Source: Glomus cerebriforme
Taxonomy: Eukaryota > Glomeromycota > Glomeromycetes > Glomerales > Glomeraceae
Direction: 5' to 3'
NCBI GenBank assembly: GCA_003550305.1
Contig: QKYT01000068.1
Coordinates: 104,587 to 168,586, forward strand
DNA: 64,000 nt
Part shown: piece after piece, positions 45,006 through 56,301 of the stretch
Layout: the number at the start of each line of letters is the position of its first letter
How positions within the stretch are numbered: the first letter of the stretch is position 1
The notes under the pieces: model-generated
What the model was told of the DNA's origin: nothing
The model's input: only the letters and a program-made list of their open reading frames with translations
Database searches by the model: none
Translations under genes and position numbers: made by a program

Positions 45006-48000
45006 AGAGTGAATAAGAAGCTAGTTCATAAGAAAGGTGTTTGGTAAGAGGGTCTTTATATTCTTTACACATAAGCGATATAAAATTCTAAATTATTATT
45101 ATTTTTTTTCATATATCCTATTTACCCACAATTTTCAAATCAATGTAAAACATATTTTGGCCAGAGTGGGTGGTCTCATAGAGATCCTGCAATAAGTTAT
45201 AATATTCTTTTCCCTTTTCTTAACCCTTCAATAGTTTTTACTGACTATGAGATAGTGAAATGTCAGAATATTTTTTTCAAATTGAACTTTTTTTTGCAAT
45301 ATAGTACTAAATATCCTATATAATACCAAATAACTTACATATTATCAAATAACAATATGGCTAGCATTACTATTAGATATGTAACAGAAAATAAGCTCAA
45401 TACCAAGATGAGTATTGAAAAGCTTAATCAACATGCTCTGGCATTAGACATCCTTTTAACGGATAAAGTTAAAAGGAATTAGGCATGATAACATTTTCAA
45501 AAAGGATATGATTTTAGTAAAGAGCAAGCATGTGCATTAGTTTCTCTTCAACCAGCTGGATGGAAAAAGGGAGGATCCGTACTTAATGTTCCAGATATTC
45601 CTGATGCTCTCTAAGGAGTAGAATCAGTGGAAGGAGACACAGTAAATGTGTGCCAAATTTTGTCAAAAGAGACAGAAATTTGGCTCAGCATATTATCTGA
45701 GATAATATTAATAAAAAAAATGTAAGAGTTATAGCTAAAGTCTTAGCTGAAATGGCTACTAATGCTAGTACTGGTTTATCATGTCTCACTAGACTTCAAC
45801 AAGAGTTGTGAACTCTCAAAGCCTCAGAAAAAATAGTCTCTGTTACAAAAATCCCAGATACAACTCATTTGGCTAATAAAATTCAAAAGAAGAAAAGATT
45901 GCTACATAAAAATGAAGGGATCGATTATTTAGACTACTTCTCATTAGAATTGGTTAAGGATAGATTGGATATGTATGATGTATCTAAAGCCCCTAACTTA
46001 TAAGCTCTAGCTGATATGATGATCATGCTCTGTATTCGTCCTGCTGAATTAAAAACTTGTGTATATCTAATGGGAATGTAATTGGATATGCAAAAAACTG
46101 GAGACAACAAAATATCTCTTGGGTATTTAGATTACTGAAAAAGAATGAGGAGTGAGCTAGAGAATTCTTACATGGATTCAAAAAGCAATTTCTTCTGGAC
46201 AGTTAAGAAACCCTAGAGAACCTGATGTGTTATGGTTTAATTCGTGATCCATGAGTCAACTGCAAAAAATTTATATTTAATTTTGGTGCAATTTTATGTC
46301 AATCACTAATTAATTTTCAGTAGAACCCAGTTTTCCATTCTTGAGTAACCATGTTTAATTTTGACTTAAACTTAATAAAATAATTGTAACATGTAGCATT
46401 TATCCTGACGTTTTCAATTATATATTTTTTAAAAAAACTTTATAAAAATTTTTTTTACTTTTATTTGACGCTTCGTCAGATTCCCGCCTAAAGTAACTAT
46501 ACTATAGGTGAACAAATATATATTATTAATTAGCTTTTTCATATGCCTCCTGAGCACTTTTTTCACGTAACTGTGCTGCATAACGGGTTATCCAGCCCTG
46601 TATAGTCGTTACTTTTGGTATTTCGGAACTCTCAATTTCTCCCTCTTGTGCTTTTAAGGTCAATAAATTCCACATGTCTTGAGCAGTCATTCGGTAACTC
46701 TTGTCAACATTTCCAGCCAAAAAACACTCTTCTAAAATAGCTAAAATTCTTTTTTTGATACGTTTTCCACTGCCTTTTTTCCCATATTTTTGAACTTCTT
46801 TTGTCGCCCAACCACTTGATAATNGAAATTCAGTAGTNACNTCCAAAGGTCTATAATACATAAAATATTCAATATATTTCATCTTCTTGAAGCAATATTT
46901 TATCAAATTTACCTTATGGTGTATTCTTTATGTGACATACTACGATTTCTCAAATATGATCCTAAATAAGATAAAGTTAGAAAATTTCAAAACAGGTAAA
47001 TTATTGCAAATATATGTAATTACCTTTGTTCTCTAAAGTTTCATGCGTCAATTCTTTGTCCAAAATTTCTACTAATTTTCGTCTTTTATTCTGATTTCCA
47101 TAATCAATTTTTCNATTTTGCAATTNGTTAGTTAATTCTTGTAGTGGCAACCTTTTTGGACAGATTCCTAATATATTGATATATTATGATATATTATTAG
47201 AAACATAAACTATACAAAGGGGAGGGACATGTAATAGATAGGATAAGTGAGTCTAATTTTTTTATAGATGGCGAAAAAACTAATCTATTGAAAAATTTTA
47301 GTAAATTATTGCCAATACTTGGTNAACTAATATATATCACTTTACCTNATGCATNTGGAATTGGTATTTTTCATGGAGATTTGGGTTCTGTTGATTCAGA
47401 TACTTGTGGTGATGGTTAATTAACTTCACTATTTGCAAATTTTTGAATTTGAGCAGGAGAAAATGATGTCCAATTTCCAATATTTGGCAAGGCTCATGCT
47501 TTTATATATCCTGCATCTTCACCTTCAATTGGNCAGGTCCATTCAAACCAATTGGATACACCAGGTATAGTCATAGATTTCCNCTTATTCTCTGCCAATG
47601 AATTGTTATTNTTAATTACTAAGTAATTTTTTATTTTACCCTAAATATTGCTTATACCTTTAGTTCGATTTGGTTCTATATGAGCAACTGAAGTACCAGC
47701 AATATTCTTGATAGCTGAAGTAATATCATTACCTTCTTGAATTTCTCCACCAATTTGAATATATCGTTTAATTGAAAGTAAAATCTATTAGTAAATATTA
47801 TATGTAAGCTTATTTATCTCTTAGAATAAAAAATTATTTTATATTACAAACCTGAGCATGGTGTGAATCCACAGTAGTTTTGGCTTCACCTGCTTCCAGG
47901 AAAATCCACTTTTTCACGTGAATTCCATACCATTCATGCCATTTACTCATAATAATCATAAGTTCTGAATTATGATAATGTGGACCATTATAAATTATAC

Positions 48001-48660
48001 TGATCCACTTTGGTTTAACATCTAAATTTTCCATTACAGAATGTNATGATNAGGCGGAAAACCAGGCATCTTGGCGAGCATCAGTGGACCAATGATCTAT
48101 GGCTTGTATATTAATTTCAACGCTATCTTTAGGTTTTGTATATAATAAAACTGTATGTAGAGCCCAGCCTTTTTTTCCAAAAAATTCTTGTTTGGTTTCT
48201 CGNNCAGTTTTGGGCAATATTTTCATTTTATAGTCAACAACTAATATTCNCCNATCTTCGTTTAAATCCAGAAGAGNTGTATTAAATTGNNNATTTAAAT
48301 AGGTTTTTCTGGTTTGATGTGCAAGATAATAGAGTATATGATCTTGATATTCTTGAATTTCTTCATGGTAAGATGAATTTAAATTGTTTTTCAAATCCTG
48401 AAAAAATTGGAAAACTTCTTGACATTNATTGCAAANACAGGTATGANAAGCATTGCATTCACCAAATGCATATAATAAGCAATGGTTTATGCATGGATCA
48501 TGAGATATTACTCCATAATCTGTTACAACTAAATGTCCTTCATATTCTTTCTTTAAATAGCATTTTAAGAAACAACAGCGTTGAGAAAAAATATCCTACA
48601 AATTCATTATGTAATATTAGCATATATAATAAATATATATTATGTAGATGAAAGGAAGTA

Positions 48661-48820
48661 TCATGAATGAAATTAAAGCATCAGGGGCGAAATTGGGCAA
48701 AATTGAGCGAAGGGAAAGCATCATGAATGAAATTAAAGCATCAGGGGCGAAATTGAGCGAAATTGAGGCATCAGGGGCGAAATTGGGCAAAATTGAGCGA
48801 AGGGAAAGCATCATGGATGA
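48661..48820. repeat. Minisatellite, 30/60-bp period, inside the transposon
   Basis: Repeats of a 60-bp unit containing GAAATTAAAGCATCAGGGGC and AAATTGAGCGAAGGGAAAGC, with a 30-bp sub-unit. It lies in an intron of the transposase gene (plus strand as shown). All plus-strand copies stay open and would code KASGAKLGKIERRESIMNEI-type repeats, but a gene is doubtful. Confidence 0.8.
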
Positions 48821-50009
48821 AGAGAAAGCAAACTAATTATTATTACCTGTAATTCAGCACTATTTATTTTTTCCTTTATTAGATTTGTAATATCTTCAAA
48901 TGTCTCATACCCATATATGCTACATGTAGAACACAATCCTCTAAGATCTTCCTGGTAAATATATTGGTGACTCATCAGTTGAGTATAAAATGTTATACGT
49001 TTAATTCCATTTGGAAAAGTTTCTTTGAATTTCTCCCATAACACATTCTTTGTATTTTTTAAATAAACNACTGGCTGCCCTGTTTTAGTATCAGTTTTGT
49101 AGGAACTCATAATAACATGAGCTTTATCTTGGAAAAATGAATCAAATTGTTGTTTTTGTTCAGAGGCAATTCTTTTGACTTTTCTGATGGGTTTTTCTAT
49201 TACTACACAACCAGGACCATTGATTCTTGCATATTTTCTCACTTCAAAAATGGAACCTTGTACAACCTATACAAATTATAAAGGTAAATATTATTCCAAG
49301 ATCTTTTTGAAATTTTTTATACATATTTAGTTATACTTACTTTTAATTTTTCTATCAAAACNCTATAAGAAAATTTTTCTGCTATAATAGAAAGAATCCT
49401 TCTTTTCCCATCATAGCCCTTTTTATTAGCTTCTAATGCTTGATGAAAACTGTTCCAAAAAATATCACCATCATTGTGATACTGTCTAGGAAATGGATGT
49501 AAAAATCCTGATGTATATAAAAAATGTAAATTTTCACGGTCACATGATGAATCATCAGATCACGTCCAAAATTCATACTGCAAAAAAATGGTGAGTAATA
49601 AGTTATTGTAGTTAATAGACTCATTTAAATTCATAAAAAAATAACTTACTGGAGATATATCTTTTTTATAAGGTGTAATATTAGTGCATCCAGCATGACT
49701 CAACATTGCTCGCCATGCTCGGATTTCTCTTTCTTTAAATGTATAATTTGGTGGATATAATTTTTTTAGAGAGGTGGTGATTTCAATTACAGTTTTTGTT
49801 TCACTATACCATTCATTAAAAAATTTATTCCATTGAATAGAAGCTAATGTATATTTTCGTAAGTGATAATTCCATAGTGCTTGCATTTTATTAATAATAT
49901 GNCATTCTTTAGGTAGACATTTAGGTATAAGTAATGTTTGAATAAATGTTTGAATTTGGGGATGACTAATTCCAAATAAATCAACACCTCTATGTTCTTG
50001 CAATATACN

Positions 50010-50778
50010 NNNNNNNNNNNNNNNNNNNNNNNNNNNNNNNNNNNNNNNNNNNNNNNNNNNNNNNNNNNNNNNNNNNNNNNNNNNNNNNNNNNNNNNNNNN
50101 NNNNNNNNNNNNNNNNNNNNNNNNNNNNNNNNNNNNNNNNNNNNNNNNNNNNNNNNNNNNNNNNNNNNNNNNNNNNNNNNNNNNNNNNNNNNNNNNNNNN
50201 NNNNNNNNNNNNNNNNNNNNNNNNNNNNNNNNNNNNNNNNNNNNNNNNNNNNNNNNNNNNNNNNNNNNNNNNNNNNNNNNNNNNNNNNNNNNNNNNNNNN
50301 NNNNNNNNNNNNNNNNNNNNNNNNNNNNNNNNNNNNNNNNNNNNNNNNNNNNNNNNNNNNNNNNNNNNNNNNNNNNNNNNNNNNNNNNNNNNNNNNNNNN
50401 NNNNNNNNNNNNNNNNNNNNNNNNNNNNNNNNNNNNNNNNNNNNNNNNNNNNNNNNNNNNNNNNNNNNNNNNNNNNNNNNNNNNNNNNNNNNNNNNNNNN
50501 NNNNNNNNNNNNNNNNNNNNNNNNNNNNNNNNNNNNNNNNNNNNNNNNNNNNNNNNNNNNNNNNNNNNNNNNNNNNNNNNNNNNNNNNNNNNNNNNNNNN
50601 NNNNNNNNNNNNNNNNNNNNNNNNNNNNNNNNNNNNNNNNNNNNNNNNNNNNNNNNNNNNNNNNNNNNNNNNNNNNNNNNNNNNNNNNNNNNNNNNNNNN
50701 NNNNNNNNNNNNNNNNNNNNNNNNNNNNNNNNNNNNNNNNNNNNNNNNNNNNNNNNNNNNNNNNNNNNNNNNNNNNNN
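50010..50778. other. Assembly gap (N run)
   Basis: A run of N inside the transposase gene. Predicted frames through it have no meaning. Confidence 0.99.
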
Positions 50779-51686
50779 CCAATTTCTATTTTATCATGAC
50801 CCATTATAAGAGGACCAGAAAATTTAGTACCATTTTTAAAAAGTTGTTGATAAAGTGTAGTTACTGCAGCTGAAGGATTATTAAAAACAGTACTCTTTAA
50901 ATCTCNTGCTTCACAAATATATCCTGGCTGTTGTAAAAAACCAGTATGGTCACCTTGAATAACAGTAATAAAAAAGTGTGTATTTTGAGAAATAACTAAG
51001 GTTTTCATATTTATTCGAATAGGATATAAACTGGGAGGATTGGTTGTATTTTTTATGCGTCGCGTTTCCCACCAATCTCGAGAAAATGGACCATAATGTA
51101 AGTTTTCATCTATAAAGCCAAGAGAAAATAAACTAACTTGATATTCCTTTCGTTTACCCATTATTTAACGTGTATTTAACTAATAGTATAGGGTAGTATT
51201 ATTTAAGAAGTGTGAGATTCTCAATTATTGTAAAAATAATAGTAATTATTATCTCCGTTGATCCATAGTAATGATCGGCACTTTTTTGCAGTTGACTCAC
51301 GTATCACGAATTAATATATTTCTAAAAAAAGATGAGTTCTTTCCTAAAATTGGCAAACCACTACTTTATAGTTCTTTATGCAAATTAGGGGCAGTATTTG
51401 CAGTTGTATCATATGGTACAAAGAATTTATCAGAGACCATGACTATTGCCAGTAAATCACTTCGATATTCACCTGATAATTATGCCTCTCCTGCAAAAAA
51501 CTATACTATAGTAAATTATCGGTTAAGGGGAGAACCCTATGATCAGACAAATGCATTTAAACTCTTCAATGAGAGCTAATCACATATATGGATTAGAGGG
51601 CTTTCTATGAAACCGCAGGATATCATTTATTAATTTTATTTTTTTCACCCGAGGCAGTTATATATGCTATATAAAGTATCGCAAAA

Positions 51687-51974
51687 ATGGTGACCAATCA
51701 AAATCATTCATCGGATAGTACATACAGCGAGCAGGAAGCTATCAGGCATACAGAGAAAATAGCTAAGTTATTAGGAACAGATAAACAGAATGCAGAGATA
51801 TATATTACACTTTCTGGTGAAAATAGGGCACTAAAAAAACAATTGGAAGATTATTATTCCCAACATAACACTTTAGAAAGGAGGGTAAAAAGATTGGAAA
51901 GAGATGTGGGATCTTTAAAAGTTGAATTAGAAGATCTGGATGAATGTGTAGATAGGGAAACTGTGGTCGATTAA
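51687..51974 (+). CDS. Coiled-coil protein of the recombinase element (95 aa)
   Basis: An open frame MVTNQNHSSDSTYSEQEAIR… with an acidic N-terminus and a long heptad region (ENRALKKQLEDYYSQHNTLE, then RRVKRLERDVGSLKVELEDL). It lies just after the end of the recombinase-like gene and has no breaks. It may be an accessory protein of that element or simply a surviving short frame. No other domain. Confidence 0.5.
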   Translation: MVTNQNHSSDSTYSEQEAIRHTEKIAKLLGTDKQNAEIYITLSGENRALKKQLEDYYSQHNTLERRVKRLERDVGSLKVELEDLDECVDRETVVD

Positions 51975-52239
51975 TACATGAAATAACTCTCTTGCCAAAT
52001 ATCAAAAAATGTAAGGATTCTTTCTATTTGTCTGAGTCTTTCAAAGAATCTGATTTGGTTGAGATAATTGAGATAAGAGAAAAAAAGGCTGTCCCTCATA
52101 AGCAACAAAGGAGGATGCGACCAAGAAAGGTTAAATGGTTGGTGGTTTAAAGTAGACCGAACCAGAGGATTTGAAGAATCAGGCATTTTGCATAATCATG
52201 TAATTTTATTTTTTTGTTTAAAGATACAGCATATATTAT

Positions 52240-52391
52240 TTATAGCGTATTCAAGTATCTTTTATTTACCAGAACTATTAGAACAGATTTTATATTTCTT
52301 ATTGATAGATAAATCCCTCTATTCCGCTCTATTTGTTGGCCGACTGTGGTATAGATGCGGTACTCCTATTCTATGGAGACGTATTGAGTAA
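52240..52391 (+). pseudogene. F-box N-terminal fragment
   Basis: IFYLPELLEQILYFLLIDKS and LYSALFVGRLWYRCGTPILW match an F-box. The frame stops at 52391 where other members continue with ELKGN-like residues, which appear just downstream in a shifted frame. It belongs to a different F-box subgroup from the genes at 9.5–13.3 kb. No LRR part remains. Confidence 0.6.
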
Positions 52392-52499
52392 TTGAGCTAA
52401 AGGGAAATGAAGTAGATGATAAATTTTCTTTGTATACTGGTAGGATAAATTTGCTGAAGGTGGAAGTTGTGAGGACGGGCAGGGATGAGGTGTTAATAT

Positions 52500-52670
52500 A
52501 GCCCTAACTCTGTCCGCAATAGCAGAGACATAGTTGTTCTTGGAAACCTCAATCACAAAAATTACATTAAGCGTATGCAACCAGAGAATAGGATTTCCGT
52601 TTATTTTCCTGAGAATCCGGATGAAGATATGATTCATATTTTTGTCTTCCCTCCCCTTTCCCCCGAATAG
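52500..52670 (+). pseudogene. Fragment possibly from the end of a CRN-like header
   Basis: An open stretch ending KNYIKRMQPENRISVYFPEN, then PDEDMIHIFVFPPLSPE and a stop. The HIFVFPP strand with preceding Pro/Glu/Asp turn resembles the last strand of the Crinkler header (compare KKDIHIIIYL in the gene at 14210). It has no start and is short; the assignment is weak. Confidence 0.3.
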
Positions 52671-52784
52671 TAGTAATTCGCAGTATCATGTAACGCATCT
52701 TTATATACTGTAGGCCGTGTCTTCGGCAATGATTTATTTCATAAATAAAGTATTATTATTTTATCGAGTATACTGTACAAGAGA

Positions 52785-52942
52785 AGTGGGTCACGTGTAA
52801 TGATGCAATGGTTGTGCGACATAAAAACCTATATTTACGCCCAGTATTTTCTTTCCTGAACAGATATAAATTTTTATCCTTCGGTCTCACTCCGGAACGT
52901 AACACATTTTTTATCCGAACCTATTATCACTATAAAAGCGCT
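52785..52942 (+). promoter_or_regulatory. Conserved promoter block of the SAM/PD-(D/E)XK-like family, copy 2
   Basis: Same words in the same order as 25560–25691 (GTCACGTG, AATGATGCAAT, TGTGCGACATAAAAACCTA, CACTCCGGAACGTAACACAT, TATAAAAGCGCT before the ATG), with about 30 extra bases in the middle. Confidence 0.65.
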
Positions 52943-54053
52943 ATGTCTGAAACCAATACACCTTATACACCTGCCTCTGCACCACCACCACAACTGAGAA
53001 AGCGTTTGTTGCACTAGCCGACGAAATAAAAAAATATGACGCGGGCGAACTCAAAGACTTTTTACGAAAGCAGGACCTAAAGATTAAAGACACTAACTTT
53101 GATGTTCTATATGAGCGAGAAAATAAATGGTTACGCCTTCCTTGACATGGCCAAGGATGATTTTAAGGAATGTGGATTAGAAATAGGACCTGCTATGTCC
53201 CTCGCAAAGTTCGCTAAGGAGTGTAAGGATAAAAAATTAAAAGCGTTCTCCTCGTACAGGAGTAAGAAAGACTTGAGTGAGGTATTGCGCAAGTATGGAA
53301 TCGATAGCAATGATATAAGAAAGATTCCACCTTTCATACCTGAAAATTGATGATGAAGACGAGGAGTTGGAGCAGTGTATAACTGAGATAAAACGCAGAA
53401 TGCGTATCATAGGTTCAACAACAAGCAGTAACGAAGCTGTACGCTGTGAATATATTTCCGTTATATTGTATGCGTCTATTTTCATCGCCAGAAGAATTAC
53501 CGAAAAACGAATTACCCTAGATCCTCAACTCGAGGTTGTAGGCGAAGTAGCATCTGGCGAGTCGACTACGCAATCAAGAAAATCATAGACGTCGTGAACG
53601 AGGAGCTGATAGCTATAACCGAGGGTAAACAGAAGGACTTAGTGGCGGGTTTCGTGCAAAACGTAATGCAACTCGAGAGTTCCCACCATACGAATACAAG
53701 AAAGAGGAAGGCATCTGAAGCGTTTGATGATTTCGACTATCTATATGGAATCGTTACTACAGGTGAGTTCTATACTATGTGAATCGGAAGTGAGACGATA
53801 TTTAACGTAATTTTTTCTGTTGTTTCATAACCACGGATTGGTATTTCCTCATGTATACGCCAGAAAGAATTTATTGCACGAAAGCCGATTACCACATTGC
53901 CCTCACCGAGGATATTTTGGATGATGATGTGGAGCTTCGTCGAAGTGTGAAAAAGTTATGGAAGTGATCGTGGGTTTGTTGAAAGACAGGGTAGAAGTTG
54001 ATGACTCTCCTGCCAGTAAGAGAACAAGAACGGAAAAATTTATTAAGGAATAA
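52943..54053 (+). pseudogene. SAM-domain plus PD-(D/E)XK-like protein, copy 2 (several frameshifts)
   Basis: ATG at 52943 (MSETNTPYTPASAPPPQ). At least five single-base shifts break it: near 53000, 53105, 53345, 53555 and 53955. Between them the domains are clear. They are ALADEIKKYDAGELKDFLRK; the SAM-like part FLDMAKDDFKECGLEIGPAM and LRKYGIDSNDIRKIPPFIPE; NEAVRCEYISVILYASIFIA; LDPQLEVVGE; RVDYAIKKIIDVVNEEL; and IAITEGKQKDLVAGFVQNVM. The intron after TTTG (53762) has lost its AG acceptor (CCACGG before ATTGG). The last exon codes MYTPERIYCTKADYHIALTE and ends TRTEKFIKE. The E…VD…ExK spacing suggests a PD-(D/E)XK fold; no activity is expected from this copy. Confidence 0.75.
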
Positions 54054-54190
54054 TCGGCCGTAGGGCGCTTCGTTTATATAATAGCATAGAAAAAAATAGT
54101 CACGTAGTCCCGAACTTTGTTGTGTGTATTAATAAATTTTTTTCTTGGCAAAGGTGATCTGCGTTCCAAATTGGAACGGATACGTGATTT
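54051..54190 (+). other. 3' flank shared by copies 2 and 3 of the SAM/PD-(D/E)XK-like family
   Basis: ATAATAGCATAGAAAA, GTC(C)CGA…CTTTGT, TATTAATAAA and TTTTTTCTTGGCAAA occur in the same order here and at 56205–56303. A conserved 3' UTR with AATAAA is the simplest reading. Confidence 0.55.
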
Positions 54191-54450
54191 TTCTTGGCAA
54201 AGTTGCAGATTTCACGTGAGGATGAAATTTTTTTTCAAGATATTTAATATATAGCTCACATCGCTCTAGATCTTTGTGAGCGACCCTCTCTCATATTTAC
54301 GAAAAAAATATAATAAAGAAAATGGTTTCAATTGAAATATAACACTTGTGAATATTTTGGTTTCGGCAAATACTAACGGTTTTTTATTTAGCAGAAATAC
54401 AGAAATAAAACATTATTAACTTCCTAATACTAATATTACAAATATCTAGG

Positions 54451-54763
54451 TATACGTGGTAAAGTCAATGATCCATACCAGTATGGCTTATTAGACTGTA
54501 AAGAATTGGAGACATCTCGATTACTTAGTCCAGAAATATCGGAAATTAAAGCGGGAATAAAAGAAATTAATTCTAAATTGGCTTCAATGCAAGCAGCTCA
54601 AACTTCAATGCAAGAAGCTCAAACTTCAATGCAAGCTACAATGGAAGAAATTTTAAAGCAACTACGGGATTCATCAGTTTGCCCCGCAAATCGAGTAAAG
54701 GCCAGTGATCCTCCCATTGTAAAACCTTCAAAGAGAATTTTGGGCGCAAGAAAGACCACTTAG
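54451..54763 (+). pseudogene. Coiled-coil fragment with heptad repeat
   Basis: An open frame without its own start: GIRGKVNDPYQYGLLDCKEL, then from ATG 54506 METSRLLSPEISEIKAGIKE, and three consecutive heptads SMQAAQT, SMQEAQT, SMQATME. A basic tail (KPSKRILGARKTT) follows. It looks like the last exon of a longer protein. The 21-base DNA repeats encoding the heptads are nearly identical, so they are recent. Confidence 0.45.
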
Positions 54764-54828
54764 CGTATGCAATGCTGATATTTTACAGTAAACTTGAGAT
54801 ATTTTAGTGTCTTTGCGAACTTCAATCT

Positions 54829-55900
54829 TCAGATAAAAAAATCCATTTGTCTGACAACATCAAGCTTGAGACATAGGTGCAAGTTTCCATGGCAATCTAC
54901 CGCATTTTTGTCTTTGGCGAGTTCCGATTCCCAAATCCCAAAGTTCATTGCAAGAGAATCCAATGGATAGTCTCCGAAACAAAAAATTTTTAATTTTTTC
55001 ACAAAATCGTCTAATACCCACACCCAAAATTCTTTTGATTTGATTAGATCTTTATTTGTCTTATGTTTCGTAGGAAAAACGAGTAGCTCTCGGACATGTT
55101 CTAATCTTGAGATTACGATCCATTCGTCTGTTGTCTTCAACTCATATTCTTTAATGACTTATTTAGACGCTCGTCAAATGGTATTATCCTCTCTTGTTCG
55201 ACATACCAATTACATGAACGGCTCCGTCTATTTTGTTGCGGTGATTCAATTCCGCAAAAAATTTTTGGGGCTTCAACAAACCAAGAACAACGTTTATTAG
55301 CTATAATAGAGTTTCTATTAGTCTCTGCAGCGGCATTTAATGTTTGCATAATATCAATAAAGTACTCACATTTAACACAATCTCCATGATGATTACAGTA
55401 GGATTTAGAAAGAATAGGTTGATATAAAAAGTTCTCGGGGCATAAGCTTCTCTTACATTATTGACATATTCTCGTGCCTTCTTTATCACTGATTCTCTGT
55501 TTTCATTTTGGCGCGACATAAGAGCATCGAACCAGGCCACAGGATCTAAATGCAGATATAAATTCCAAAGTCCATCTTCAGGAGACAACTCGATCCTATA
55601 TTTCTCCTGAAATATAGGGTTATTTTGAATAAAGTCTAAACACTTCTCTCCCATAAAAGACATGTTTTGCCGCAATTTTTGGTTCATCTTGAAAGTTTTC
55701 TATCGTTCCGACGTGAATTCTTGGTTTATTATCCCATATAAATTCTCCTATATGAAAATCTAAACCAGCAAAGGTATCTAAATTATCTAAAACAGCAAAG
55801 GAATTGGGAATTACGCGACATTTGCTGTATTTGTAAACTAAACAGTCGTTTTCAAATGTGAAAAAATGTCGCTTTAAAACCTATGTAATATTTGCATCTC
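54829..55900 (-). pseudogene. Hypothetical gene, broken (family unknown)
   Basis: Minus-strand pieces in changing frames: RHFFTFENDCLVYKYSKCRV, then DTFAGLDFHIGEFIWDNKPR, and a shift near 55680. Next come LRQNMSFMGEKCLDFIQNNP, LYLHLDPVAWFDALMSRQNE, an intron, then MQTLNAAAETNRNSIIANKR. A last part, MKTTDEWIVISRLEHVRELL, follows with HGNLHLCLKL near the end. It is soluble and rich in aromatic residues. I do not recognise it. It lies beside another broken hypothetical gene on the same strand. Confidence 0.45.
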
Positions 55901-56027
55901 TTGGAATAATCAGTCAGTTGACCTGAATGTACTACAAACAACATGATTATCCTCGGTCTTCCAAAAAAAGCAAAGTCCCACATTTGTATTCTGTATTCGC
56001 AACTAGTGATCTGAATTTTGAGCCACA

Positions 56028-56201
56028 ATGAAACGTAGTCGAGGCTTCGCTCAGAATATCAAACAGCTTGAAAGTTCATTCCAAACAAACAAGAGAAAAC
56101 GAAAGCGGGAGGATGATAATGATTTCGATAGGGCATGTGCGGAAGACGACTCTCCCTCAAAGAAAAAAGCTAGAATAGTGGAATATCGTTCGAAAAAATA
56201 A
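56028..56201 (+). pseudogene. Relic of a third SAM/PD-(D/E)XK-like copy (57 aa)
   Basis: A short frame from ATG 56028: GFAQNIKQLESSFQTNKRKR corresponds to GF(M/V)QNVMQLESS(Y/H)HTN in the other copies. The C-terminal DDSPSKKKARIVEYRSKK corresponds to their last exon. Everything between is missing, so this is an internally deleted copy. Its 3' flank matches that of copy 2. Confidence 0.6.
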
Positions 56202-56301
56202 TCGTGTAATAGCATAGAAAATTCGTCATGTATCACGGGCTACGTCCCGATCTTTGTATTTATTTTTTCGCATATTAATAAAAATTTTTTCTTGGCAAAA
56301 A

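Larger units (their letters stand above)
46526..51161 (-). pseudogene. DDE-type transposase of unassigned superfamily, broken, with assembly gap
   Basis: It starts MGKRKEYQVSLFSLGF (51161) and is lost in the N gap. It resumes with HPQIQTFIQTLLIPK (49940), followed by FLHPFPRQYHNDGDIFWNSF (49500), then FEVRKYARINGPGCVVIE (49240) and RGLCSTCSIYGYETFEDIT. A Cys/His cluster lies near 48450. ILVVDYKMKILPK (48240) gives a first acidic residue, and the NGPHYHNSELM block (47990) lacks the usual Asp before Asn (Tyr instead). EAGEAKTTVDSHHAQ (47860) carries a D-x-H-H pair. The C-terminus is ILEECFLAGNVDKSYRMTAQ, then IQGWITRYAAQLREKS, ending at 46526. In-frame stops occur (for example TGA near 49560). 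It is probably dead. Confidence 0.65.
46241..51310 (-). mobile_element. 5.07-kb DNA transposon with 29-bp TIRs and TTAA duplication
   Basis: The left end begins TTCGTGATCCATGAGTCAAC and the right end, reverse complemented, TTCGTGATACGTGAGTCAAC; both continue CTGCAAAAAA, with two mismatches in 29. It is flanked by TTAA at 46237–46240 and 51311–51314. Excising the element with one TTAA rejoins the recombinase-like frame. It carries one minus-strand transposase gene of many exons. It includes the assembly gap at 50010–50778. Confidence 0.85.
45357..51579 (+). pseudogene. Tyrosine-recombinase-like gene, split by a transposon
   Basis: The 5' part at 45357–46240 starts MASITIRYVTENKLNTKMSI, followed by ACALVSLQPAGWKKGGSV. 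The recombinase-like part includes VRVIAKVLAEMATNASTGLS and ALADMMIMLCIRPAELKTCV, where Arg of the IRPAE word suits the first catalytic Arg. The 3' part resumes at 51318 with FLKKDEFFPKIGKPLL, SLRYSPDNYASPAKNYTIV and stops at 51579. The element at 46241–51310 is inserted between them. Three stops in a row near 45478–45488 (TAG, TGA, TAA) break the 5' part. The identification as a tyrosine recombinase or Crypton-like enzyme is an inference from a few motifs. Confidence 0.55.

Noticed and set aside
49844..50873. Long open frames across 49992–50873
   Set aside because: They run through the N gap; the apparent length is an artefact.
46241..51310. piggyBac element, because of TTAA
   Set aside because: TTAA fits, but the ends and visible protein motifs do not resemble piggyBac; left unassigned.
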